Source: CAADGV01 sp040290295 | GTDB taxonomy: Bacteria > Bacteroidota > Ignavibacteria > UBA10030 > UBA6906 | Reading direction: 5' to 3' | Length of the DNA stretch: 64,000 nucleotides | Assembly (NCBI GenBank): GCA_040290295.1 | Contig: PSMW01000015.1 | Span: forward strand, 1-64,000 | In this document: one piece after another, positions 25,622 to 33,616 of the stretch | Layout of the letters: the number at the start of each line of letters is the position of its first letter | Position numbering within the stretch: the stretch's first letter is position 1 | Made by a program: the position numbers and the translations under genes | Notes under the pieces: generated by a model | What the model was told of the DNA's origin: nothing | Database searches by the model: none | Seen by the model: the letters and a program-made list of their open reading frames with translations, nothing else

Positions 25622-27936
25622 TGCAACGATATCGAGCTGTTACAAGACGAAGCGACCGGCTGGAGCAACTCGAGAGGAATTTCCATAAGCTGTGCGTCGC
25701 CGGCGCAAAGACGTGCCTCGCGAATCACATTCTGTCCGTCCACCTGCGCAGTCACAATACCGCTGACATCTTGGTCCGCCGCCATGAACACCCGTAACGC
25801 TTGGTCATCGACCATCGCAAGAGCAAAGAGGTGATCGCTCGACGTTTTGCATGAGGCGGGCTTGCCGACGACCACGTTGAACGTACTGCGCACTTCTTTG
25901 GTGCAGTAGAGTGTACCGGCATAGAGGAACGCAGAGATCATCTCGCCTCGGTAGGGGACATCCTTCACCGCCACCCATTTCCACGTTGCAGGGAGGGATG
26001 GAGAAATCTCCAAATGAGACAGCGAAGGTTGAACACCGAGCAAGCCTTCCGCCACCAACCAAACGTACGTTGGCGGCATCCATGGACTCATCGTCATGCC
26101 ACGGCTGATGAACGATGCGCCGTGAAGGCGTTCGGGAAACTGACCCGGAACGACATTGCCGAAATCTTTCGGTCTGGTGCATTCGCTGAGGCGGTACGTG
26201 TTGAGCAACGCTTCGACAAGTTTCTCGGGCATCTGCTTGCGCACCGCGTACGCAATCCAAGCCGTGAGGTTGTGCCACACCCCGCCGACGAGTTGGTACC
26301 CGAAGTCGGGATCGTAGTTGGCTTCTCGCGGACTCACGGTTCGTGTGCCGTAGGGCGTCCAGAACTCCTCGCTCAGGAGCCGCTTCAGGATGTGTGTGCG
26401 CGTCTGATCTTCGGCAATGTCGAACATAACCGGAAAGATCAGATCCCCTGTCACATCGTGGTGGCAAACACCTCGCGTGTCGATATTGAGGAGGTACATG
26501 CCCGTCCGCTCCGAACGAAGCTGTGTGTTAATGGCGTTTCTCAACGCCTCTGCCGCTTGAGCGTAACGCATTACCTCCTCATCGAAGCCCAGGTGCTCAG
26601 CCGCGTCGGCGAGCACGCGAAGAGCAAAGGCGCACTCTGCGTTCACCTCCGTGACTGCGCCGTTCAGCGTGTAGCCGTCGATAATGTTTCTCCAACCGCA
26701 GATACCCCAAACGCCTGTCCCCTCTGCCGTGCAGCGAACAAGACCATCATGGATTTGCGTGAGGATGTACTCGCCTGCACGCTTCATGACAGGGTAGAGG
26801 CGACGCAAGGGGTGGTCGCTGTGATCCGTTCCTTCACAACATGTAAGCGCATGATGAAACGCGGCCCAGATGAACAAGGGGGTATCGTCGTTGATATTGA
26901 GGCGATAGTCATGCAACGCCGGCGGCATTTCGTCGGCATGGAGGTATTCGGTACATTTCCCATCGGGATGCAACGCCCATTGCTCTGCAAGACGCAAGAG
27001 GGCATGCGAGAATGCAGGCGTAACGTAGTCGGATCCCAAAACATACCACGCCAGGTCGCGTATCACCACAATATCTTGCGGCGGATCATTGGTGAATCCC
27101 TCTCCCAAGCGGTAGCGATGCTGTGCCCTGACCATATTCACCTTCGCCCATTGGAGGCCGCGGTTAATACTCGCATGCGGTGAAAAGAGCCACGTGCGTG
27201 AGAGCAGACGGTCGTATTCATCCATGCTGCGCTGCAACAGTGCACGTGCATCAGAGACCTCGCGGAGCGTTTCGTACGCCGCTGAACTACCTTCGGATGA
27301 GAAGGCAAAAGCAAACGGTACCTGCAACGTTTCTCCCAGGCTCAATGCAAAGCTGTACTCGACGATCAGCGAACGCTGATCAGACTTCATCTGACTCGGT
27401 TCAATCGTTGCGGAGAACACACGCACCTCCTCCGGTCGATCGAGCGTCGTTATCTCCACATCGACCGTGCGCTGGACGCATCGTGCGCGCTTCGCGCATT
27501 GTTCGACCGGCGGCTGCTTTGTGAACTTCGGACAAGGAACGGCGGGGACAACAAGTGTGTGCCGAACGAGGAACGTTGTACGATGCTCTGATGTGTTCGT
27601 CAGGCGGATAAGGTAGAACGCGACGGAAAGTTTTCGCTTCTCCTTCGGTCGAGGTTCGAGGATGAAGGGAAGGAAAAAAAGGCGCTCCGCTTCTGCGGCG
27701 TGATGCTGAAGGCGTGTCGCTTGCGACTCCGGCCTGAACACCGTTTCGACGGGTCCCAACGGCGTACCATCCACAAACAGCTCTACGTCCCATGACCCGA
27801 GCATGAACTGATTGCTTTCTGCTGACCATAAGCCCCGCAGGTGTGTAGCTTCATCGAGTCGAGCAAAGGCATAGCAGTTGCCGAGACTCGATCCAGTGGA
27901 CAGGGATGCAAGAGGATAGCGATATTCGAGCTTCAT
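25618..27936 (-). CDS. Cytoplasmic six-hairpin glycosidase (amylo-alpha-1,6-glucosidase/GH63-like fold)
   Basis: I chose the ATG at 27936 (MKLEYRYPLAS), just after the preceding stop; an in-frame ATG at 27960 adds eight residues. 772 residues without signal peptide. An N-terminal beta-sandwich (~1-250) precedes an (alpha/alpha)6 barrel (~255-650) with DIVVIRDLAWYVLGSDYV, NINDDTPLFIWAAFHHAL, IDGYTLNGAVTEVNAECAFAL and REANYDPDFGYQLVGGVWHNLTAWIAYA, and a C-terminal beta region. This layout is found in GH63-, GH116- and debranching-type enzymes; acidic residues in the RDLAW and VTEVNAE segments are candidate catalytic residues. Exact family and linkage are uncertain. Confidence 0.75.
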   Translation of the reverse strand: MKLEYRYPLASLSTGSSLGNCYAFARLDEATHLRGLWSAESNQFMLGSWDVELFVDGTPLGPVETVFRPESQATRLQHHAAEAERLFFLPFILEPRPKEKRKLSVAFYLIRLTNTSEHRTTFLVRHTLVVPAVPCPKFTKQPPVEQCAKRARCVQRTVDVEITTLDRPEEVRVFSATIEPSQMKSDQRSLIVEYSFALSLGETLQVPFAFAFSSEGSSAAYETLREVSDARALLQRSMDEYDRLLSRTWLFSPHASINRGLQWAKVNMVRAQHRYRLGEGFTNDPPQDIVVIRDLAWYVLGSDYVTPAFSHALLRLAEQWALHPDGKCTEYLHADEMPPALHDYRLNINDDTPLFIWAAFHHALTCCEGTDHSDHPLRRLYPVMKRAGEYILTQIHDGLVRCTAEGTGVWGICGWRNIIDGYTLNGAVTEVNAECAFALRVLADAAEHLGFDEEVMRYAQAAEALRNAINTQLRSERTGMYLLNIDTRGVCHHDVTGDLIFPVMFDIAEDQTRTHILKRLLSEEFWTPYGTRTVSPREANYDPDFGYQLVGGVWHNLTAWIAYAVRKQMPEKLVEALLNTYRLSECTRPKDFGNVVPGQFPERLHGASFISRGMTMSPWMPPTYVWLVAEGLLGVQPSLSHLEISPSLPATWKWVAVKDVPYRGEMISAFLYAGTLYCTKEVRSTFNVVVGKPASCKTSSDHLFALAMVDDQALRVFMAADQDVSGIVTAQVDGQNVIREARLCAGDAQLMEIPLELLQPVASSCNSSISLQ

Positions 27937-27938
27937 AA

Positions 27939-29492
27939 TTATCGAGTAAAGGATTGCCATCGTTCATCGATCGTGGGGAAAGCCACCCGCGGGAACGTTC
28001 CGCCGGGCTTGTACACTTTCAGTTCGATTGCGTGAGGGTCGCGCTGCATGCGCGCTGTCAGTGCACGCAACAACGGTTCGTTGATGACCACGCTATGTTC
28101 CCGACGCAGCGTTTGGAGCGTGCGAAAGAGAAGTTCGCGCTCGCGCTCAGCAAAGCTCTCCGCCCAGAGCGCGTCTCGGACTTCTTCGAATGAGAGGGGC
28201 TTGCCGTTCTGGCCGAGAGAGCGTTTTCGGATCCGTTCATATGCCGCGCGCAACGTGGAATCGGGCACGACGATCGACTGCTGCAATCGACGACGCGCAG
28301 CCAAATACAGGAGTTTCGCCTCCCACGTATGTGTTTCGCGCCGAACGTTGGTTCGGGTGTGCAGTCCGCGGCGGTATGCCTCTTCGCTCAGCAGACGGTC
28401 TTGTACCATTTTCCAGATAGCTTGCTTTACGCTCGCATTGAAGGCAGCAAGCGATGTGCGCTTCAACTGGAACTGGCGAATGTCGAACCAACGGAGATAA
28501 TCGCGGACCAGCAACGTCCGCGCGCCGTACGTGACCAAAGGCCGTGATAAGAATGCTTCCGATGCGCTCAACGGCATGGGGCCTGCCTCGGTCATGAATG
28601 TCGAGGGAATGTTCCACTTCACGCGAGTGTCGCGAGAGAGCCCCTTGTCGGCAAGATAGGCTCGAACGATGTTGTATCCCTCCGCCTTGATAACGGGGTT
28701 GACGCCCCGCATCTTGCCTTTGACGTATTCCCCCGCAAGCCTTGATGCCTTTGCTGCACGGAGTGCCGAGGCGGCGTCGGCTCTCAACTTTTCATATTCC
28801 GTTTCGGTCAGCACAGGATGTTGCCAAATCTGATCGACGCGAACGATGTAGTAGCCGTCAGGACCCGCGAGGGGAGCCGATGTCTCCTGAACACGGAGCT
28901 GCCGGACCGCAGAGGCGAACTCGGGATTGTTCACCTCCAGTGAAAGCACGGTGGTCTCCAACGACCGGTCGGAGGGCGAATCCTTCATCGCGACAAACAG
29001 CGAGTCGAACGTTGCCCCTGCCGCCAAACGCGCTCGAAGTCGCTCGGCGTTCCGCTTATCGGGCGCGTAGAGCCAACGCAAGCGAACATGCATCCGAGCT
29101 TTCTGGAGAGCCGTGTCCAACTCTGCATCGCTCAGGTGTACTCTCGAAAGAATCTCTTCCCGATACAGTTCATCGACTGCAAGATCCTCTTCGAGGGCGG
29201 CGACACGTTCCCGCACGAATGCTGTCGTATCCAGCCGCAGGCGCTCGGCATCAAGCGCGAGCAATCGTTCATCGATCATGTAGTCCAGATGCCGCCGAAG
29301 AGGATCGGGAAGACGCTTTACGAATGCAGGCCCGAACTCGTAGCTGTCCAACAAGTCCCGCTGCGCGATGGTGAAGCGTCCCACCGTAGCAACGACGGAT
29401 GTGTCCTCGAGCGGCGTGTCGCTCACCGTGTGCGGCGACGACGTAAAGAGAAACATCCAGAGAATGCCGACCATCGAGCCTTCGCCCATCAT
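27939..29492 (-). CDS. Exported PpiC/SurA-like peptidyl-prolyl isomerase or foldase
   Basis: The ATG at 29492 overlaps the permease stop by four bases; 517 residues. An N-terminal hydrophobic segment (VGILWMFLFTSS) suggests export or anchoring. It has a SurA-N-like helical region (YMIDERLLALDAERLRLD, DELYREEILSRVHLSDAELD), then a parvulin-like stretch with EVNNPEFASAVRQLRVQETSAPLAGPDGYYIVRVDQ near 200, and a long helical C-terminal half. Parvulins help outer-membrane and secreted proteins fold. A foldase placed between sugar permeases and glycosidase genes is unusual and may serve the large surface proteins of this locus (inference). Confidence 0.75.
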   Translation of the reverse strand: MMGEGSMVGILWMFLFTSSPHTVSDTPLEDTSVVATVGRFTIAQRDLLDSYEFGPAFVKRLPDPLRRHLDYMIDERLLALDAERLRLDTTAFVRERVAALEEDLAVDELYREEILSRVHLSDAELDTALQKARMHVRLRWLYAPDKRNAERLRARLAAGATFDSLFVAMKDSPSDRSLETTVLSLEVNNPEFASAVRQLRVQETSAPLAGPDGYYIVRVDQIWQHPVLTETEYEKLRADAASALRAAKASRLAGEYVKGKMRGVNPVIKAEGYNIVRAYLADKGLSRDTRVKWNIPSTFMTEAGPMPLSASEAFLSRPLVTYGARTLLVRDYLRWFDIRQFQLKRTSLAAFNASVKQAIWKMVQDRLLSEEAYRRGLHTRTNVRRETHTWEAKLLYLAARRRLQQSIVVPDSTLRAAYERIRKRSLGQNGKPLSFEEVRDALWAESFAERERELLFRTLQTLRREHSVVINEPLLRALTARMQRDPHAIELKVYKPGGTFPRVAFPTIDERWQSFTR

Positions 29493-30322
29493 CCCTTCAA
29501 CCCCGAAGTTGCCATGCTCTCGATGAAATACCGTTGGAAGAACGCATAGGCGATGATCACCGGTAGGGAAAGCAACGTTGCTGCAGCAAGCAATGCACCA
29601 AGCTGTGATTCTGCCTCTCCGCCGATCGTGAACAAGGTAACGAGTTGCGGCATCGTCATCAGCGATCGCTCCCGCACCACCATCAGGGGCCAGAGCACTT
29701 CGTTCCAACTTGTCATGAATGTCAGGATCGCTACCGTCACGATGACTGGGCGAGAAAGGGGCCACACTAGGTGAAAGAGTATGCGCAATTCCGAACAACC
29801 GTCGATGCGGGCGGCGTCGATCAGCGCGGTCGGCACACTCTGGAAAAATTGTCGGAAGAGCATAATGCTGAAGGCACTCATCATCGTCGGTGCAATCAAG
29901 CCGAGGTACGAATCCGTCCATCCCAGCTTGACCATGAGGATATATTGGGGGATAATGACGATGTGGAACGGTATCATCATCGTAAAGAGAATCACCACGA
30001 ACAACACCTTGCTCCCCACGAAGCGCAATTTCGCCAGCGCATAACCGACGAGCGAGCCGAAGAGCACGACCGATGTCGTGACGGTTGCCGATACCAGAAT
30101 ACTGTTGAAGAACGCGCGGCCGAGGGGTATCTTGGTGAGTACCGCTTTGTAGCTCTCGATCGTCATGCGTGAAGAAACGAGGCTGAGCGTGCTCACCTCC
30201 AATTCGGGCTTGAACGATCCGGCGATCATCCACAAAAACGGATAGGTGAACAACACGGCGCCGAGCACGAGCATAAGATAGGTGAGCGTTCGCTGCAGGA
30301 ACGTTCCGGCTGAGCTTCTCAT
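29489..30322 (-). CDS. ABC sugar transporter permease, MalG type
   Basis: 277 residues with six predicted helices. The EAA motif facing the ATPase is DAARIDGCSELRILFHLVWPL near 193, followed by TFMTSWNEVLWPLMV, both typical of the MalG/CUT1 carbohydrate permease family. It overlaps the other permease and the foldase by four bases each. Together with the binding protein and second permease it forms a sugar importer; no ATPase gene is present in the window. Confidence 0.92.
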   Translation of the reverse strand: MRSSAGTFLQRTLTYLMLVLGAVLFTYPFLWMIAGSFKPELEVSTLSLVSSRMTIESYKAVLTKIPLGRAFFNSILVSATVTTSVVLFGSLVGYALAKLRFVGSKVLFVVILFTMMIPFHIVIIPQYILMVKLGWTDSYLGLIAPTMMSAFSIMLFRQFFQSVPTALIDAARIDGCSELRILFHLVWPLSRPVIVTVAILTFMTSWNEVLWPLMVVRERSLMTMPQLVTLFTIGGEAESQLGALLAAATLLSLPVIIAYAFFQRYFIESMATSGLKG

Positions 30323-31215
30323 GTGACAGGCTCCGATTCGACAACGCGGCGTTGCAGCAGCACAACGAGGAGAATGAGCAGTGCGAAGACGAATCCCAAC
30401 GTCGCAGCGTAGCCCATGTGTCCGAAAGTGAATGCTTGATGGTAAATGTACAAGACCGCCGAAAGCGTGCTCTGCATCGGTCCGCCTCCAGTGAGAACGT
30501 ATGGTTCGATGAACATCGAAAAGCCTCCGATGGTCGAAAGGACGACGATGACGGTGATCGTTGGATTCAACAGCGGCAGCGTGATGTGCCAGAACTGCGC
30601 TGAGCGTGTCGCACCGTCGAGACTTGCCGCTTCGTACAACTCACTCGGGATGCTCTGCAAGCCGACGAGGAACAGGACGATATACAACCCGACGTTCTTC
30701 CACGTTGCCATGAAGGCAATGGAGGGCATTGCCCACGCGGAATCGATCAGCCAGGGAACAGACGGCAACCCGACCGCCGCGAGCAGGCTGTTCAGGACGC
30801 CGTAATCGTACGCATACAACTGCTGCCATAGGATCGTGATCGCAACTCCGGACACCACGACTGGGAAGAAGTACAATGCCCGAAACAGTCCGCGCAGCCG
30901 AACGTTCGTGTTCAGCAGCAGCGCGAACACTAACGCAGCGACAATTTGGAGCGGGATGTGAATGAGCAAGAACGTCAGCGTGTTGCGTAAGGACGTGACG
31001 AAGAGAGGATCGTTCAGCAGCCGCCAAAAGTTCTTCAAGCCGATCCACTCCATGGGCGTGACGATATTCCAGCGATGAAACATCAAGATGAACGAGAACA
31101 CAAGGGGGTAGGCAACGACCGCACAAAAGTACACCACATACGGCAGCGCGAACCAATAGCCCGCGCGATCGGTGTGTTTGAAGGCATGCACAAGCGTTGA
31201 AGGAAAAAAGCGCAT
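30319..31215 (-). CDS. ABC sugar transporter permease, MalF type
   Basis: 298 residues with six predicted helices. The EAA loop is YEAASLDGATRSAQFWHITLPLL near 200; TGGGPMQSTLSAVLYIYHQAF near 246 is also typical of CUT1 MalF-like permeases. It starts six bases after the binding-protein gene and overlaps the second permease by ATGA, so the three are one unit. It would move oligosaccharides across the inner membrane for the cytoplasmic GH2 and GH130 enzymes. Confidence 0.92.
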   Translation of the reverse strand: MRFFPSTLVHAFKHTDRAGYWFALPYVVYFCAVVAYPLVFSFILMFHRWNIVTPMEWIGLKNFWRLLNDPLFVTSLRNTLTFLLIHIPLQIVAALVFALLLNTNVRLRGLFRALYFFPVVVSGVAITILWQQLYAYDYGVLNSLLAAVGLPSVPWLIDSAWAMPSIAFMATWKNVGLYIVLFLVGLQSIPSELYEAASLDGATRSAQFWHITLPLLNPTITVIVVLSTIGGFSMFIEPYVLTGGGPMQSTLSAVLYIYHQAFTFGHMGYAATLGFVFALLILLVVLLQRRVVESEPVT

Positions 31216-31221
31216 GGCGTT

Positions 31222-32520
31222 CTACCTATTCCATTCGAGAACGACGTGCGCTCGCCGCACGGCGTCGCGTACGGCCTCTGCGGGAGGCTTCTTTGCATAG
31301 ACTGCACATAGCTCGTATTCCTGGGAGATGCCGTCGAAGATTTCTTTCAGATCGGGAACGGCGTCCACGCCGCGCGTGCGGACAGCTTGCTCGGCAAAGT
31401 GCCGCATGATCGGATGCTCGCGAAAATAGCCGGCGAAAAGAGGATTGCTCAGCAAATCGCCACGCACCGGCATTTGATGGCACAGCGACAACAGGAGCTT
31501 GTCGTGCTCGGCAGTGACGAGAAATTTCACAAACGCCCAGGCTTCTTCTGGATACCGCGTTGTCCCGAAGATGGCGATGTTCTTGTAGTCGCCGTACGAA
31601 TACACCTCGCCGCGATAATCGTCCGGAACGGGAAGCGGTGCAACGCCGTAGTCAATATGGGGCGCGAACTTTTGAATCGCCGCTACTTGCCAAGGCCCGC
31701 TGAAGTGTGTCGCCTTCTTTTCCAGAAAGAACGGATCGCCGCCTTGGAAGAACGTCCGCGGGAAGAGTCGGCGAGCGTAGCATTCTTGGAAGAACGCCAA
31801 AACCTGTTCCGCCGCTCTGGTGCCGAATGCGATGCTGCCGTGCTCGAAGAGCGTCCTTCCACCCGAGGCAGCGATGTAGAACGGATAGAAGTCGAATAGT
31901 CGCTGCCACCAAATGGGCCTGATATCGCGCTCCCCCATCCACACATCGATCCTACCATCACCGTCCACGTCGCGTGTGACACGCTCGCCCGCTGCAAGAT
32001 ACTCGCCGTACGTTCGAGGTATCTGCGTTACGCCCGCCTCTTGCAGAAGGCGTTTGTTGTAGAACATCATCACCGGATTCGTCTTCCATGGCAGTTGATA
32101 GTATCGGCCGTCGTCGCTACGAAAGGTGGCCAGCAGATCTGCAGGGATGCGCGAGGAAACCACCGAATCGAAATCGGGGAAACGATCAAGAGGGATGAGA
32201 CCTCCGGCTTGCGTGTAATCGTGGAGGGCGCCGGGCCAGATGTTCGAACACACGTCGGGGGTGGTTTTGCCGGCGATCGCAGCGAGCAGCACTTCTTCGG
32301 TCGATTGGCTGACGGGAATCGGTTGCATGCGGACACGCACCGTGGAGTGCAAACGATTCCACATCTTTACCAAACTATCGGCAAGCTGCACTTCTTGCTG
32401 ATTCGGTGCGGGCCAATAGGTCAGCTCGATGGCGTCGTGTGTCGATGGAGAAGACGCATCCTTTTCCGAACAACCGGCAAGCAGCACAAGCACGAGACAT
32501 GAAACGAATCCCCTGTTCAT
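31222..32520 (-). CDS. ABC sugar-binding lipoprotein (extracellular solute-binding family 1)
   Basis: The ATG at 32520 gives 432 residues with a lipoprotein signal: LVLLAGC, lipidated Cys17. An upstream in-frame start at 32559 would overlap the previous gene and place 13 polar residues before the signal. The mature part is a CUT1 solute-binding protein: LTYWPAPNQQEVQLADSLVKMW near 37, KTTPDVCSNIWPG near 83, PWKTNPVMMFYNKRLLQEAGV near 145, FSGPWQVAAIQ near 279. It captures oligosaccharides in the periplasm for the two permeases downstream. Confidence 0.9.
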   Translation of the reverse strand: MNRGFVSCLVLVLLAGCSEKDASSPSTHDAIELTYWPAPNQQEVQLADSLVKMWNRLHSTVRVRMQPIPVSQSTEEVLLAAIAGKTTPDVCSNIWPGALHDYTQAGGLIPLDRFPDFDSVVSSRIPADLLATFRSDDGRYYQLPWKTNPVMMFYNKRLLQEAGVTQIPRTYGEYLAAGERVTRDVDGDGRIDVWMGERDIRPIWWQRLFDFYPFYIAASGGRTLFEHGSIAFGTRAAEQVLAFFQECYARRLFPRTFFQGGDPFFLEKKATHFSGPWQVAAIQKFAPHIDYGVAPLPVPDDYRGEVYSYGDYKNIAIFGTTRYPEEAWAFVKFLVTAEHDKLLLSLCHQMPVRGDLLSNPLFAGYFREHPIMRHFAEQAVRTRGVDAVPDLKEIFDGISQEYELCAVYAKKPPAEAVRDAVRRAHVVLEWNR

Positions 32521-32530
32521 TGCATCCGCG

Positions 32531-33616
32531 TCAGAAGAGGACGGAAACAGCAAGCACATGCACGGACTTCAATCTGCCGAAGTCTTGAAATGCATAATCG
32601 AACCGACCCTCGATGTGGTTGCCGAAGAGCGAAGCGAGCACCCCCGCGCCGAGCGACAATCCTCCTTCACGATCCTGCAAGAAGAGCGAGCGATAGCCAC
32701 CGCGAACGTAGAACGTTCTCTTGAACCCATACTCGATACCAACGTTGAGACTCTCGTAATTGTCGGACGGATGAAGTGCATCGACGCCGACGGTGAGGAG
32801 GTGCTCGTCGGTCTTCAGGGGGTCGAGGGCGATACCGAACTGAAAATGCAGCGGAAGATGCCAGCTATCCATTTCGATAGTTTGCGGAATGCGATCGTTG
32901 CTGCCGAGTTTGTTCGGGTCGATGGGGTGGAAGGTGCGCGTGTCTCGCCCTTCCAGTTTCATATCTGTGCCGAAGTTCGAAATCTGTGCGCCGATGCGCA
33001 TGCCGTTCAGGAAGTTGGTGACGAAGAGTGTCCCGACATCGAGGGCGAACGCTTGTGCTTGCATGTTCCAGATGCGTTCCGAAATGTATTTCGCAGTGAA
33101 GCCGATCGAAAATGTTTCCGAAAGATAGCGTGCGTAGTGAACGCCGACGGCGAAGCTGCCGGCGCTGAACAACTCGCCCGTTCCTTCAGGGCGCTCGACC
33201 GTGTGGACGAGCATGTCGTCCATCGAGAGAGAGGTGAAGCTCAGCCCAAGCGTGCCGAGAGGTTCGATCGGTACGGCGAGTGCTGCGTAGTCGAACCGCG
33301 TGTCGGCAAGCCACTCGTTGTGAGTGAACAGAGCTTCATTGCGCGGCAGCGTCGCAAGCCCGGCAACATTCCAGTACAGGCTCGACACATCGTTCGCGGT
33401 ACCGACGAATGCGCCCCCCATCCCGATGGCTCGTGCACCGACGGGAATTTCCAAAAACACTGCAGAGGTTGTTCCCGCTTTCGAGACATTCGTGCCGCTT
33501 GCTTGAGCGTGCGCCACCTCATCAGTCGCCCAAGCCAGCAACGCCACACAAAGAAAAGCGCGCATCGCCCGTAGCAGAGACTTCGACGTAACATTCGGTG
33601 CCATACGCATACTCAT
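32531..33616 (-). CDS. PorV/PorQ-family outer-membrane beta-barrel protein
   Basis: 361 residues; the ATG at 33616 overlaps the upstream stop. Signal peptide through AHAQA (residues ~17-39). The N-terminal GARAIGMGGAFVGTANDVSSLYWNVAGLA near 60 is the hallmark of the PorV/UPF0164 group, FadL-like barrels that include the T9SS component PorV (LptO). The C-terminus ends in alternating strands and a terminal Phe (AVSVLF). Standalone PorV paralogs sit next to T9SS cargo genes in this part of the tree. Here it lies directly after a large surface protein and may serve that cargo (inference). Confidence 0.82.
   Translation of the reverse strand: MSMRMAPNVTSKSLLRAMRAFLCVALLAWATDEVAHAQASGTNVSKAGTTSAVFLEIPVGARAIGMGGAFVGTANDVSSLYWNVAGLATLPRNEALFTHNEWLADTRFDYAALAVPIEPLGTLGLSFTSLSMDDMLVHTVERPEGTGELFSAGSFAVGVHYARYLSETFSIGFTAKYISERIWNMQAQAFALDVGTLFVTNFLNGMRIGAQISNFGTDMKLEGRDTRTFHPIDPNKLGSNDRIPQTIEMDSWHLPLHFQFGIALDPLKTDEHLLTVGVDALHPSDNYESLNVGIEYGFKRTFYVRGGYRSLFLQDREGGLSLGAGVLASLFGNHIEGRFDYAFQDFGRLKSVHVLAVSVLF

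Noticed and set aside
27960..30365. An 808-residue frame covering the foldase and the permease region
   Set aside because: Its first ~290 residues are the shifted frame of the permease; the real foldase starts at 29492 inside an ATGA contact.
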